From Idiomarina sp. PL1-037 (GTDB lineage: Bacteria; Pseudomonadota; Gammaproteobacteria; Enterobacterales; Alteromonadaceae), in assembly GCF_034422975.1 (NCBI RefSeq), contig NZ_CP139873.1, positions 930,001-994,000 of the forward strand: 64,000 nucleotides of DNA, written 5' to 3'. Shown here piece after piece: positions 14,939 through 24,106 of the stretch. The notes beneath the pieces are model-generated. The model was not told the origin of the DNA. It worked only from the letters and a program-made list of their open reading frames with translations, and searched no databases. The translations under genes and the position numbers were made by a program. Numbering within the stretch: the stretch's first letter is position 1; each line of letters begins with the position of its first letter.

Positions 14939-16273
14939 GTGAAGATTAAACGCTTTTTTGCCGAAGATATGCGCCGTGGTTTACAACAGGTTAAAGAAAC
15001 TTTAGGTCCGGATGCGATTATCCTGTCCAATAAGAAAGTAAACGGTGGTATTGAGCTGGTTGCAGCCATTGACCCCGATGCCCAGCAGGCACAGCCAATG
15101 GCTGAGCAAGCACCGAATGAGCCTGCCGCGTCAAAAACGCCAGAAGTGCCGGCCGAATCTTTGCAAGAATTATTGCAACGTCAGGCTCAGGCTGAACAGC
15201 CCGCACAACGCAGCGCTGCGCAAGCGGTTACTGAACCGTCACAACGGCCAGAACCGGAAGCCGAACCACAAGCCTTCGCTGATACTCAGTTAAGCGACGA
15301 TATTTTTCCTGAGCAAGTAAATGCACCAGCAGCGGACGACTCCCAGGCCATTGCTGAGCTGCGCTCTCAGGTCAACGGTATTCGCCAATTGCTGGAACAC
15401 CAGTTGAGCGGCTTGATGAAGCAAGAAATGGATCGTGAAGAGCCAACCCGCTCTATGCTGATGAATCGGTTAATGGATATGGGCTTGAGCGAACGAGTTG
15501 CGGATCAGATTGCGTGTTTTATTCCCGAAGGCGGATCAGATGATGAGGTCTGGGAACAGACGCTGCATTTATTAGAGGGACAGCTGAATACCACTTCTGA
15601 CGATATTTTGACACGCGGTGGTGCAGTGGCTTTAGTTGGCCCCACGGGTGTTGGTAAAACCACGACGATTGCAAAATTGGCGGCTCGTTATGCGCAACGC
15701 CATGGTGCCGATAAAGTGGCTTTAATTACCACCGACACTTTTCGTATTGGTGCCAGTGAACAATTACAAACCTATGGCCGTATAATAGGATGTCCGGTCA
15801 AAGTGGCAAAAAATGCACAGGAACTGGCAGATGCATTACTTGCGCTACGTCAAAAAAGTCTCATTTTGATTGATACGGCAGGCATGGGTCAGCGCGATAA
15901 GCGTTTGAACGAACAGTTAAGTCAGTTAATTCAGAATTCACGGCTTCGTATTCGCCCGTATCTGGTGTTGTCGGCAACATCACAAAGCCAGGTGCTGATG
16001 GATGCTGTTAAGCAATTTAAAGCGCTGCCTTTGTCTGGTTGTATTTTTACTAAGCTGGACGAATGCTTAAGTTTAGGTGAGAGTATCAGTGTAGCAATAG
16101 AACATGGCTTACCAGTTGGCTACTTAACAAATGGTCAACAAGTACCTGAAGACATTCGGGTAGCAGATGCCAACTTTATGGTTGCCGAGGCTGAGCGCCT
16201 GCTTGATAAAAGCATTTGTTCCTCAGTGTCAGACGTGCCAAAATCGTACTGGAATGAGGCGTTTTCTCGCTGA
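14939..16273 (+). CDS. flhF: SRP-like GTPase FlhF, polar flagellar placement
   Basis: 444 residues: N-terminal basic segment (MKIKRFFAEDMRRG), a Gln/Pro/Glu-rich linker (about 45-150), an N-domain helix bundle, then the SRP-type G domain with P-loop GPTGVGKT at 234-241, TTDTFRIGA and DTAGMGQ. FlhF marks the cell pole and recruits the first flagellar components. The start is GTG at 14939. Co-encoded FlhG stimulates its GTPase and limits flagellar number, so the pair argues for one or few polar flagella. Confidence 0.96.
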   Translation: MKIKRFFAEDMRRGLQQVKETLGPDAIILSNKKVNGGIELVAAIDPDAQQAQPMAEQAPNEPAASKTPEVPAESLQELLQRQAQAEQPAQRSAAQAVTEPSQRPEPEAEPQAFADTQLSDDIFPEQVNAPAADDSQAIAELRSQVNGIRQLLEHQLSGLMKQEMDREEPTRSMLMNRLMDMGLSERVADQIACFIPEGGSDDEVWEQTLHLLEGQLNTTSDDILTRGGAVALVGPTGVGKTTTIAKLAARYAQRHGADKVALITTDTFRIGASEQLQTYGRIIGCPVKVAKNAQELADALLALRQKSLILIDTAGMGQRDKRLNEQLSQLIQNSRLRIRPYLVLSATSQSQVLMDAVKQFKALPLSGCIFTKLDECLSLGESISVAIEHGLPVGYLTNGQQVPEDIRVADANFMVAEAERLLDKSICSSVSDVPKSYWNEAFSR

Positions 16274-16329
16274 ATGAGCCAATATAATATAAAGCTGTTA
16301 TCAATTTAGTCAGAAAAGAGATACGCCCG

Positions 16330-17202
16330 ATGGATCAAGCAAGCGGTCTGCGAAGAATGAAACAATCGAAAATAAAAGTTATTGCGGTAACTGGTGGTAA
16401 AGGCGGCGTTGGGAAAACTAACGTGTCGTTGAATATGGCTATCGCAATGGCTAAGCAGGGCAAACGAGTACTAGTGTTGGATGCTGACTTAGGTTTGGCT
16501 AACGTCGATGTTATGTTGGGCCTGCGGGTTGAGCGCAACCTTTCTCATGTGCTGAGTGGGCAGTGCGAGTTAGAAGATATTCTGATTGAAGGCCCGGCAG
16601 GAATCAAAATTGTTCCGGCGACATCGGGCACGCGCTCTATGGTCGACTTGAGTGAGTCGGAGCATGCCGGCTTAATAAGAGCTTTCAGTCAGCTTCAGGG
16701 AAGCTATGATGTATTAATTGTTGATACCGCAGCGGGTATTGGTAATACCGTTGTCAGCTTTGCCAGGGCGTCGCAGGATGTTTTACTCGTGGTTTGTGAC
16801 GAACCGACATCAATTACCGATGCATACGCACTGATAAAAGTGTTAAGCCGCGAGCAAGGCCTGTTTAAGTTCAAGGTGGTTGCTAATATGGTAAGAAATC
16901 TGCGCGACGGACAAGTATTGTTCAATAAATTAACGAAAGTAACCGACCGGTTTTTAGATGTCGCTTTAGAACTTTCAGCAATTATACCTTTTGATGATAA
17001 TTTGCGCTTGGCTGTTAGAAAACAACAACCTATGGTTTTAGCTTACCCAAGATCACCGGCCTCTTTGGCGATAAAAGCGTTGGCTAAGAAAGCCATTGAC
17101 TGGCCTGTTCCGGCTCAAGCCGGCGGGCATTTAGAATTTTTTCTTGAACAATTGATAACTTCTGCCGATAACGATAGTAAGCGGGATGTTGCCAATGAAT
17201 AA
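16330..17202 (+). CDS. flhG: MinD-like ATPase FlhG (FleN), flagellar number regulator
   Basis: 290-residue ParA/MinD family ATPase. The N-terminus carries DQASGLR (residues 2-8), the motif that inserts into and activates the FlhF GTPase, followed by the deviant Walker A GGKGGVGKT. In Pseudomonas and Vibrio it also restrains the RpoN activator FleQ/FlrA, keeping polar flagella to one. Its last codons overlap the start of fliA by eight bases, so synthesis of the sigma factor is tied to it. Confidence 0.96.
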   Translation: MDQASGLRRMKQSKIKVIAVTGGKGGVGKTNVSLNMAIAMAKQGKRVLVLDADLGLANVDVMLGLRVERNLSHVLSGQCELEDILIEGPAGIKIVPATSGTRSMVDLSESEHAGLIRAFSQLQGSYDVLIVDTAAGIGNTVVSFARASQDVLLVVCDEPTSITDAYALIKVLSREQGLFKFKVVANMVRNLRDGQVLFNKLTKVTDRFLDVALELSAIIPFDDNLRLAVRKQQPMVLAYPRSPASLAIKALAKKAIDWPVPAQAGGHLEFFLEQLITSADNDSKRDVANE

Positions 17203-17920
17203 AGCTGCCGTTTATGCTGCCACTGCTGACAACCGGAATGCTATTATTGAGCAGCATACCGGGCTGGTTAAGCGTATTGCACACCACATGATGGCGAGAC
17301 TTCCAGCCAGTGTGCAAGTGGATGACTTGATCCAGGCGGGCATGATTGGCTTATTAGAAGCTGCGCGTAACTTTGACAACAGTAAGGGCGCCAGTTTCGA
17401 AACCTTTGCCGGCATTCGCATTCGTGGTGCGATGCTGGATGAAATTCGCCGTGGTGACTGGGCTCCGCGCTCGGTTCATCGTAATCATCGGCGTGTATTG
17501 GAAGCCATTCGGCAGGTTGAAAATGAAACCGGACGCGATGCAAAAGATACGGAAGTGGCCGCAAAGCTGAATATGGGTATGGATGAATACCACAATATTT
17601 TGCGGGATGTCAGCACGGGACGAATTGTTGGTATTGAAGATCTTGGTGTATCAGAAGATGCTATCATGCCAGAGCAGGTAACGGGTTCACCCTATGAGCC
17701 ACAAAAAGATGTTGAGAACGCGGCGTTTCATAAAGCGTTGGTCTCCACAATCTCTTCGTTACCAGAACGTGAAGCTTTGGTGCTTTCGTTGTATTATGAC
17801 GAAGAATTGAATTTAAAAGAGATAGGTGAAGTGCTGAGCGTGAGTGAATCACGAGTCAGTCAAATTCACAGTCAGGCAATGTTGCGACTGAAGTCGCGAA
17901 TGCAAAATTGGGTTGAATAA
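17195..17920 (+). CDS. fliA: Flagellar sigma factor sigma-28 (FliA)
   Basis: 241 residues. Region 2 is seen in QVDDLIQAGMIGLLEAARNF and ETFAGIRIRGAMLDEIR, and region 4 in LPEREALVLSLYYDEELNLKEIGEVL with SESRVSQIHSQA. It directs transcription of late flagellar and chemotaxis genes after FlgM is exported. I start it at ATG 17195, overlapping the flhG stop; an ATG three codons upstream sits directly on a possible ribosome site. Chemoreceptor genes are typical FliA targets, but I could not confirm a FliA site before the one at 63443. Confidence 0.95.
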   Translation: MNKAAVYAATADNRNAIIEQHTGLVKRIAHHMMARLPASVQVDDLIQAGMIGLLEAARNFDNSKGASFETFAGIRIRGAMLDEIRRGDWAPRSVHRNHRRVLEAIRQVENETGRDAKDTEVAAKLNMGMDEYHNILRDVSTGRIVGIEDLGVSEDAIMPEQVTGSPYEPQKDVENAAFHKALVSTISSLPEREALVLSLYYDEELNLKEIGEVLSVSESRVSQIHSQAMLRLKSRMQNWVE

Positions 17921-17957
17921 ACTTTGGTTGTAATCGAGAGCCTCAGTGGAGGGTGCT

Positions 17958-18341
17958 TTGGATAAAAACATGAAAATTCTCGTTGTGGACGACTTTTCTA
18001 CAATGAGACGAATCATTAAGAACTTACTTCGTGATCTTGGCTTTACTAATATACAGGAAGCAGATGACGGTAATACCGCATTGCCCATGTTGCAGAACGG
18101 TGATTTCGACTTTGTCGTAACCGACTGGAATATGCCCGGTATGCAGGGAATCGACTTGCTGCGTGAAATTCGCAAGGACGATAACCTTGCGCATTTACCG
18201 GTGTTAATGGTAACGGCGGAAGCCAAACGAGAGCAGATCATTATGGCAGCTCAAGCTGGAGTAAACGGTTACATTGTAAAACCATTTACAGCCGTAACGT
18301 TGAAAGAAAAGCTCGACAAGATTTTCGAACGAATCAGCTAA
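17958..18341 (+). CDS. cheY: Chemotaxis response regulator CheY
   Basis: 127-residue single receiver domain. Acidic pocket (VVDDFS), phosphoacceptor Asp in VVTDWNMPG, Thr in MVTAEA and Lys in IVKPFTA are all present. Phosphorylated CheY binds FliM and changes flagellar rotation; CheZ dephosphorylates it. The best start is TTG at 17958 with GGAGGG at 17948-17953, giving a product that begins DKNMKIL after Met; the internal ATG at 17970 is an alternative, and the upstream GTG would remove the ribosome site. It lies directly behind fliA, as in Vibrio and Shewanella. Confidence 0.95.
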   Translation: MDKNMKILVVDDFSTMRRIIKNLLRDLGFTNIQEADDGNTALPMLQNGDFDFVVTDWNMPGMQGIDLLREIRKDDNLAHLPVLMVTAEAKREQIIMAAQAGVNGYIVKPFTAVTLKEKLDKIFERIS

Positions 18342-18354
18342 AGGGCGAACGACT

Positions 18355-19104
18355 ATGTCTGATAACGCCCATGATATTTCTCTGGATCAAGCCAAGGAAC
18401 TCGTAGCCTTGCTTGAAGACGGGAAACAACAGCAGGCTAACCAATTACTGGAAGATGTTTACAACCGTCGTAATGACAAGTTGTTCACCTCTGTAGGCCA
18501 GTTGACACGAGACCTCCACGAAGCGCTCCAAGATTTTCAGGTTGACCCTCGCATTGTGCAAATGACGCAGGATGATCTTCCGGATGCGCAAAACCGCCTG
18601 CTGTATGTCATTGAAAAAACGGAAGACGCCGCGAACCGCACTATGGATGCGGTAGAGGCCTGTCTGCCACTTGCAGACGATATGCATAACCGTGTCGAGA
18701 AAGTGATGCCGGCCTGGAATCGGTTAATGAGCAACGATATTCAGTTAAATGAATTCAAGTCTTTATGTCATGAGGTCGATGACGTACTTAAGCGCTGTGG
18801 CGAAAACATGCCTCAAGTGCACGGGTTAATGACTGAAGTGCTTATGGCGCAAGATTTTCAGGATATTACCGGGCAAGTTATTCGCCGGGTTATTCAATTG
18901 GTCGAAGACGTTGAAAAGAACCTGATTGAGTTACTGAAGATATTTGGTAAAGAAGAAGAACGTCGTAACGCGGAAAAAGCAGGGGCTGCGCCTAAGAATG
19001 ATGCTGCCCATGCAGAAGGCCCAATTATCGATGCTGATCAACGCGATGACGTGGTTGGCGGACAAGACGAAGTGGACGATTTGTTGTCCAGTTTAGGTTT
19101 CTAG
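18355..19104 (+). CDS. cheZ: CheY-phosphate phosphatase CheZ
   Basis: 249 residues, mostly long helices. The active-site segment MAQDFQDITGQVIRRV (near 165-180) contains the Asp/Gln pair used for CheY-P hydrolysis. The extreme C-terminus, QDEVDDLLSSLGF, is the amphipathic helix that docks on CheY. This same short pattern appears three times in the CheA linker encoded next door. Follows cheY by 13 bases and precedes cheA by 13. Confidence 0.95.
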   Translation: MSDNAHDISLDQAKELVALLEDGKQQQANQLLEDVYNRRNDKLFTSVGQLTRDLHEALQDFQVDPRIVQMTQDDLPDAQNRLLYVIEKTEDAANRTMDAVEACLPLADDMHNRVEKVMPAWNRLMSNDIQLNEFKSLCHEVDDVLKRCGENMPQVHGLMTEVLMAQDFQDITGQVIRRVIQLVEDVEKNLIELLKIFGKEEERRNAEKAGAAPKNDAAHAEGPIIDADQRDDVVGGQDEVDDLLSSLGF

Positions 19105-19117
19105 GAGCATCAGTCGC

Positions 19118-21268
19118 ATGAGCTTTGATATGGACGAAGACATTCTGCAGGATTTTTTGATCGAGGCTGGAGAGATCCTCGAACAACTGTCTGAGCAGCT
19201 AGTTGAACTGGAAAATGATCCGCAAAATAAAGACCTGTTGAACGCTATTTTCCGTGGCTTTCATACGGTTAAAGGTGGTGCAGGGTTCCTGTCGTTAGGG
19301 GCTTTAGTCGATACCTGTCATGGTGCGGAAAACGTATTCGATACCCTGCGTAATGGCCAACGTACGGTCAATTCCGACCTGATGGATGTGATTCTTCAGT
19401 CTCTGGATACTATCAACACTCAGTTCGCGCAGGTGCGCGCCAAAGAAGAACCTGAAGCTGCTTCACCAGAGCTACTGGAATTATTGCATAAGTTAAGTGA
19501 ACCAGAATCTGAGGACGAAGCGCCTATAGAGGTTCCAAAAGATGAACCTGCCGCAGAAACAGCCCCGGAGCCAGAACCCGTAGAAGAGGAAAATAGCAGC
19601 GAGAGTATTGACGAAATCCAGGATGATGAGTTTGAAGCTTTGCTAGACGAGTTGCACGGTGAAGGCAAAGGTCCCGGAAAAGAAGATAAGCCAGCGGCTT
19701 CTAAACCTGAGGTAAATGAAGACAGTGATGAAATTTCAGACGATGAATTTGAGTCATTGCTGGACGAACTTCATGGAAGTGGTAAAGCCCCTCAAAGTGC
19801 TGATAAAAAGCAAGAAAAGCAGAAAGAGCCTGCAAAAGACGACGAAATAACAGACGACGAATTTGAATCCTTGCTGGACGATTTGCATGGCAGTGGCAAA
19901 GCGCCGACACCGAAAGGTGATAAGCCAGCCAGTGAGCCTGCGCCGAAAAAGCCTGAAGCAAAAGAGCAGCCAAAGCCTGCGGCAAAACCAGCATCTAAGC
20001 CAGAACCGAAACCTGAGCCAAAATCAGAGCCTAAAGCGAAACCTGCAGCGGCTCAGCCAGTAGATAAAAAACCAGCTGCACCAGCGCCTGCTCCGGTTGA
20101 AACTACTGTCCGGGTCGATACCAAGCGCTTAGACGAAATTATGAATATGGTCGGCGAGCTGGTATTGGTTAGAAATCGTCTGTTGAGCCTGAGTAACTCT
20201 GATGAGTCAGACAGTGCTGAAATGGGCAAAGCTATTTCGAACCTGGATGTTGTCACTGGTGACTTACAGGGCGCGGTGATGAAAACCCGGATGCAGCCAA
20301 TTAAGAAAGTGTTCGGTCGTTTCCCGCGGGTTGTTCGTGACTTGGCTCGTAGCCTTAAGAAAGAAATCAACCTTGAAATGTACGGTGAAGACACCGATTT
20401 AGATAAAAATTTAGTTGAGGCGTTGGCCGATCCTTTGGTGCATTTGGTCCGTAATTCTGTTGACCATGGTATTGAAATGCCGGATGAGCGTGAAGCGAAT
20501 GGTAAATCCCGGTCGGGAACTGTCACCTTGTCGGCGTCTCAGGAAGGCGACCATATTATGCTGTCGATTAAAGACGATGGTGCCGGTATGGACGCTGAAA
20601 AACTGAGAGGCATTGCCGTTAAAAAAGGCATTATGGACGCAGACTCTGCTGCCCGTTTAAGCGATGAAGATGCTTATAACTTGATTTTCGCGGCTGGTTT
20701 CTCTACCAAAGACCAAGTTTCGGATATTTCCGGTCGTGGCGTTGGCATGGATGTGGTTAAGACCAAAATCAGCCAACTCAACGGTAGCGTTAAAATTAAC
20801 TCAGAGCTAGGTAAAGGCACGGAGCTCTTGATTAAAGTGCCGCTGACTTTGGCAATATTGCCGACGCTAATGGTCGCCGTAAGAGATCAGACGTTTGCTT
20901 TGCCGCTTGCTGTTGTCAGTGAAATTATCGACCTGGATATGAAGCGTACCAATACCGTAGACGGCCAGTTAACCCTAATTGTACGTAACCGTGCTATTCC
21001 GCTGTTCTTCCTAGAAAAATGGCTAGTTCGTAACCATGATGGCTCCAGTCGTAAAGAACAAGGCCATGTAGTGGTAGTGCAAATAGGCAACCAACAAGTA
21101 GGCTTTGTGGTGAACGCATTGATTGGTCAGGAAGAAGTGGTTATTAAACCATTGGATAAGTTACTGCAGGGTACGCCGGGAATGGCTGGGGCAACAATCA
21201 CCAGCGACGGTGGTATTGCTCTGATAGTTGATGTGCCCAGCATGCTCAAGTATTACGCTAAAAGATAA
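19118..21268 (+). CDS. cheA: Chemotaxis histidine kinase CheA, P2 replaced by repeated motif linker
   Basis: 716 residues. P1 phosphotransfer domain at 1-104 with H49 in FHTVKGGAGF; P3 dimerisation helices from about 330 (RVDTKRLDEIMNMVGELV); P4 kinase with N box HLVRNSVDHGIE (442-453), GAGMD and GRGVGMD; P5 CheW-like domain from about 575. Between P1 and P3, residues 105-330 are acidic, then Lys/Pro/Ala-rich, with no recognisable P2 domain, but three copies of a 20-residue motif (167-186, 206-225, 244-263). Receives signals from chemoreceptors through CheW and phosphorylates CheY and CheB. Confidence 0.96.
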   Translation: MSFDMDEDILQDFLIEAGEILEQLSEQLVELENDPQNKDLLNAIFRGFHTVKGGAGFLSLGALVDTCHGAENVFDTLRNGQRTVNSDLMDVILQSLDTINTQFAQVRAKEEPEAASPELLELLHKLSEPESEDEAPIEVPKDEPAAETAPEPEPVEEENSSESIDEIQDDEFEALLDELHGEGKGPGKEDKPAASKPEVNEDSDEISDDEFESLLDELHGSGKAPQSADKKQEKQKEPAKDDEITDDEFESLLDDLHGSGKAPTPKGDKPASEPAPKKPEAKEQPKPAAKPASKPEPKPEPKSEPKAKPAAAQPVDKKPAAPAPAPVETTVRVDTKRLDEIMNMVGELVLVRNRLLSLSNSDESDSAEMGKAISNLDVVTGDLQGAVMKTRMQPIKKVFGRFPRVVRDLARSLKKEINLEMYGEDTDLDKNLVEALADPLVHLVRNSVDHGIEMPDEREANGKSRSGTVTLSASQEGDHIMLSIKDDGAGMDAEKLRGIAVKKGIMDADSAARLSDEDAYNLIFAAGFSTKDQVSDISGRGVGMDVVKTKISQLNGSVKINSELGKGTELLIKVPLTLAILPTLMVAVRDQTFALPLAVVSEIIDLDMKRTNTVDGQLTLIVRNRAIPLFFLEKWLVRNHDGSSRKEQGHVVVVQIGNQQVGFVVNALIGQEEVVIKPLDKLLQGTPGMAGATITSDGGIALIVDVPSMLKYYAKR
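19616..19906 (+). repeat. Three in-frame copies of a CheY-docking-like motif within cheA
   Basis: Copies at 19616-19675, 19733-19792 and 19847-19906, spaced 39 and 38 codons apart. The encoded core is D-D-E-F-E-x-L-L-D-x-L-H-G, ending G-K-x-P. The core resembles the CheY-binding helices of FliM (AEIDALL) and CheZ (DEVDDLLSSLGF). The copies are similar but not identical at the DNA level, so they are not a recent slippage product. Confidence 0.85.
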
Positions 21269-21283
21269 CGGGATAAGCCGTTC

Positions 21284-22444
21284 ATGACTGTAAAAGTTCT
21301 CGTGGTAGACGACTCGGCGTTTTTTAGACGCCGGGTGACTGAGATTTTAGAAAGCAATACCAACATTAAAGTGATTGGTAGTGCGAATAATGGCGAAGAA
21401 GCGGTAGAACAAAGCCGGATCCTGAAGCCGGACGTTATTACTATGGATATTGAAATGCCGGTAATGAACGGCATCGATGCTGTAAAAGCCATTATGAGCA
21501 GCAACCCTTGTCCTATTTTGATGTTCAGCTCGCTGACTCATGAGGGAGCGACGGCAACGCTGAACGCACTCGAGGCCGGTGCCGCAGACTTTCTGCCGAA
21601 GAAATTTGAAGATATCGCCCGTAACCGCGACGAAGCAGTAAAAACTCTGCAGGATCGCGTTATAGCGATTGCCCGGCAGCCGGTAAGCAGAACAACGTCG
21701 CGGCCATCAACACCGGCGCCCGTTGCGAAGCAACCAGAGCGTCCGTCAGAGCCCACTACAGCGCTGGATCGTATTCGGCAACGCAATAATGAACTGCAAA
21801 GTCAGCGTGAAAGTGACGCGCAGACTGCGACTTCGGCTGGCACATTAACAATAAACCGGGCTTATCAACTACTGGCGATAGGAACGTCGACCGGTGGCCC
21901 TGTTGCACTGCAAAAAGTACTTACCCAATTACCTGGCAATTTCCCTTACCCTATTGTTATGGTTCAGCATATGCCTGCAGCGTTCACAAAAGCTTTTGCA
22001 CAGCGTCTGAATGGTTTGTGTCAGATTAATGTGAAAGAAGCAGAAGACGGTGATGTACTCAGAGCCGGGACAGCTTATTTAGCGCCGGGCGGAAAACAAC
22101 TTATGGTCGAAGGCAGGCCTGGTAGTGCACGTTTAAGGGTAAAAGACGATACCAGTGGACGCATTACTTATAAGCCGAGTGTAGATTTAACCTTTGCCAG
22201 TATGTCAAAAACCTATATGGGTAAAGTACTTGGCGTCATTTTAACCGGCATGGGTGCTGATGGCCGTGACGGCTCACGTATGCTGAAAGACCAGGGCGCG
22301 ACTATCTGGGCTCAGGATCAGGCTAGCTGTGTTGTGTACGGGATGCCTCAGGCGGTTGCCCAGGCGGGCATTTCAACCCGCAGCATCGGCCTCGAAGGAA
22401 TGGCCAAGGCCATTATGAAAGAAGTCGGTTACAGCGGCTTATAG
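21284..22444 (+). CDS. cheB: Chemoreceptor glutamate methylesterase / deamidase CheB
   Basis: 386 residues. N-terminal receiver domain with phosphoacceptor D55 (TMDIEMP), a linker rich in Arg/Pro/Thr (about 130-190), and the C-terminal esterase with catalytic Ser202 (IGTSTGGP), His in MVQHMP and Asp in LTGMGADG. It removes methyl groups from chemoreceptors for adaptation and deamidates Gln in them; phosphorylation by CheA activates it. Its partner CheR is not in the window. Start ATG 21284, 15 bases after cheA. Confidence 0.95.
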   Translation: MTVKVLVVDDSAFFRRRVTEILESNTNIKVIGSANNGEEAVEQSRILKPDVITMDIEMPVMNGIDAVKAIMSSNPCPILMFSSLTHEGATATLNALEAGAADFLPKKFEDIARNRDEAVKTLQDRVIAIARQPVSRTTSRPSTPAPVAKQPERPSEPTTALDRIRQRNNELQSQRESDAQTATSAGTLTINRAYQLLAIGTSTGGPVALQKVLTQLPGNFPYPIVMVQHMPAAFTKAFAQRLNGLCQINVKEAEDGDVLRAGTAYLAPGGKQLMVEGRPGSARLRVKDDTSGRITYKPSVDLTFASMSKTYMGKVLGVILTGMGADGRDGSRMLKDQGATIWAQDQASCVVYGMPQAVAQAGISTRSIGLEGMAKAIMKEVGYSGL

Positions 22445-22456
22445 CAGGATGAGTGA

Positions 22457-23233
22457 ATGATCGTATGGACGGTAGCTAATCAAAAAGGCGGGGTCGGAAA
22501 GACCACCACAACCGTTGCACTGGCAGGCCTATTGGCTGAACAGGGGAAACGAGTGCTTTGTATTGATACCGACCCCCATGCGTCATTAACCTATTATTTT
22601 GGTATTGATTCGGAATCGCTTGAGTCCGGTTCCTTTGATGTTTTCAGTGCCGGTAAAGCCGTAACCGCAGACTTGATACGCCGCAGTATTTTGCCTACTC
22701 AATTTAAGCACCTGAGCGTTATGCCTGCTACTATGGCGCTGGCCACGCTGGACCGTAAACTCGGCACTCAGGGTGGTATGGGCCTGGTCTTAAAACGTGG
22801 CCTGGCAATGGTTGCTGACGACTTCGATTATGTGCTTATTGATGTGCCACCGGTACTGGGGGTTCTTATGGTCAACGCTTTAGCCTGTTGCCAGAGAGTA
22901 TTGATTCCGGTTCAAACCGAGTTTTTAGCGCTAAAGGGCTTAGAGCGCATGATGCGAACCTTAACGCTAATACATAAGTCTCGCGGTGAGAATTACGCTT
23001 ATACTATTATCCCGACACTTTATGACAAGCGAACCAATGCGTCTTTGCAAACGTATAAGAAACTCATTGCACGTTATGGTCGCTCGGTCTGGAATGGCAT
23101 GATCCCAATAGATACGAAATTCCGCGATGCCTCTAATGAGCAGCTAACGCCTTCTGCTTATGCACCGAAATCGCGGGGGGTGCTGGCTTACCAGTCACTA
23201 TTAACTAATTTGAAGCAGTTGGAAGAGCGTTGA
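22457..23233 (+). CDS. parC: ParA-like ATPase ParC, polar positioning of chemotaxis arrays
   Basis: 258-residue ParA/MinD-family ATPase with deviant Walker A QKGGVGKTTT near residue 9, DTDPHAS and VLIDVPPVLG. A parA-type gene between cheB and a cheW-like gene is the hallmark of the polar chemotaxis locus of Vibrio, where ParC recruits the arrays to the pole and ParP links it to CheA. It has no partner parB or parS here and is not the chromosome-partitioning ParA. ParP follows after three bases. Confidence 0.9.
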   Translation: MIVWTVANQKGGVGKTTTTVALAGLLAEQGKRVLCIDTDPHASLTYYFGIDSESLESGSFDVFSAGKAVTADLIRRSILPTQFKHLSVMPATMALATLDRKLGTQGGMGLVLKRGLAMVADDFDYVLIDVPPVLGVLMVNALACCQRVLIPVQTEFLALKGLERMMRTLTLIHKSRGENYAYTIIPTLYDKRTNASLQTYKKLIARYGRSVWNGMIPIDTKFRDASNEQLTPSAYAPKSRGVLAYQSLLTNLKQLEER

Positions 23234-23236
23234 TTT

Positions 23237-24085
23237 ATGACGACTAAACGCGACCGCAGTGAAGCTGCTATGGCAGAATACCTCAATGCTTTATTGCTTG
23301 AGGAAGAAACGGTTGAGTTTGATAATGAACCGGTTAAACGACTGCTAGAGCAAGCAGCACCTAAAATTCAGGCGGTTGCTGAGGAAGAAACAGTTAGCTT
23401 AAACCGTGAACAGGATTTATTACCTTTAGTTTCTGCAAAAGCGGACGATAGCTATAAAGAGCCAGAGGTTGAAACGGTTACAGAGACAGAAATTGCAGTA
23501 GAGACTGTTAACCTGACAACTGCTGAGACAAATATTGACACGGAAGTACATACTGACACCCAGGCAGAAGTGGAAACTGAGGTTTCTGAGCCACCACCGG
23601 AGGCACTCCCTGATGCGATGTCAGAGTATATGGAACAGGACTTTCAGGCTTTATTTTTTAAAGTGGCAGGTTTAACCCTTGCGGTGCCGCTAAAAAGCCT
23701 GGGAGGTATCCATCAACTGGGCAAAATTAGTCCGCTGATGGGAAAACCTGATTGGTTCCGGGGTATTATGACCGAGCGTGACAATAAACTGCAGGTGGTT
23801 GATACGGCTCGTTGGGTAATGCCCGAAAAATGTACTCCGGAGCTGGAAGAGAATTTAGATTATCAATATCTAATTACTTTGAATGACAGCCCATGGGGAC
23901 TGTTGTGTGAAGAATTAGTAACCAGTGAACCTTTGCAGCCGCAATCGATTCAGTGGCGTAAGGAAACAAATAATAAGCGACCCTGGCTTGCCGGGGTTGT
24001 CCGTGACAGAATGTGTGCATTGCTGGATGTTAACGCATTGATTACACTTCTGGATAAAGGTCTGGGACATATCCAGCAAGATTAA
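23237..24085 (+). CDS. parP: ParP, CheW-domain protein linking ParC and CheA
   Basis: 282 residues: conserved N-terminal helix (SEAAMAEYLNALLLEEE), an acidic, Thr/Glu/Val-rich disordered stretch (about 60-130), then a CheW-like domain (YMEQDFQALFFKVAGLTLAVPL to the end). This matches ParP, whose C-terminal array-integration domain binds CheA and receptors, stabilising polar arrays and retaining ParC. Position between parC and cheW agrees. The linker is fast-evolving; only the two ends are diagnostic. Confidence 0.88.
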   Translation: MTTKRDRSEAAMAEYLNALLLEEETVEFDNEPVKRLLEQAAPKIQAVAEEETVSLNREQDLLPLVSAKADDSYKEPEVETVTETEIAVETVNLTTAETNIDTEVHTDTQAEVETEVSEPPPEALPDAMSEYMEQDFQALFFKVAGLTLAVPLKSLGGIHQLGKISPLMGKPDWFRGIMTERDNKLQVVDTARWVMPEKCTPELEENLDYQYLITLNDSPWGLLCEELVTSEPLQPQSIQWRKETNNKRPWLAGVVRDRMCALLDVNALITLLDKGLGHIQQD

Positions 24086-24106
24086 TAACGCATGGCGGAG
24101 TAAGAG

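Noticed and set aside
22457..23233. Chromosome or plasmid partition ParA
   Set aside because: No parB or parS nearby and the gene lies between cheB and parP; the chemotaxis ParC role fits.
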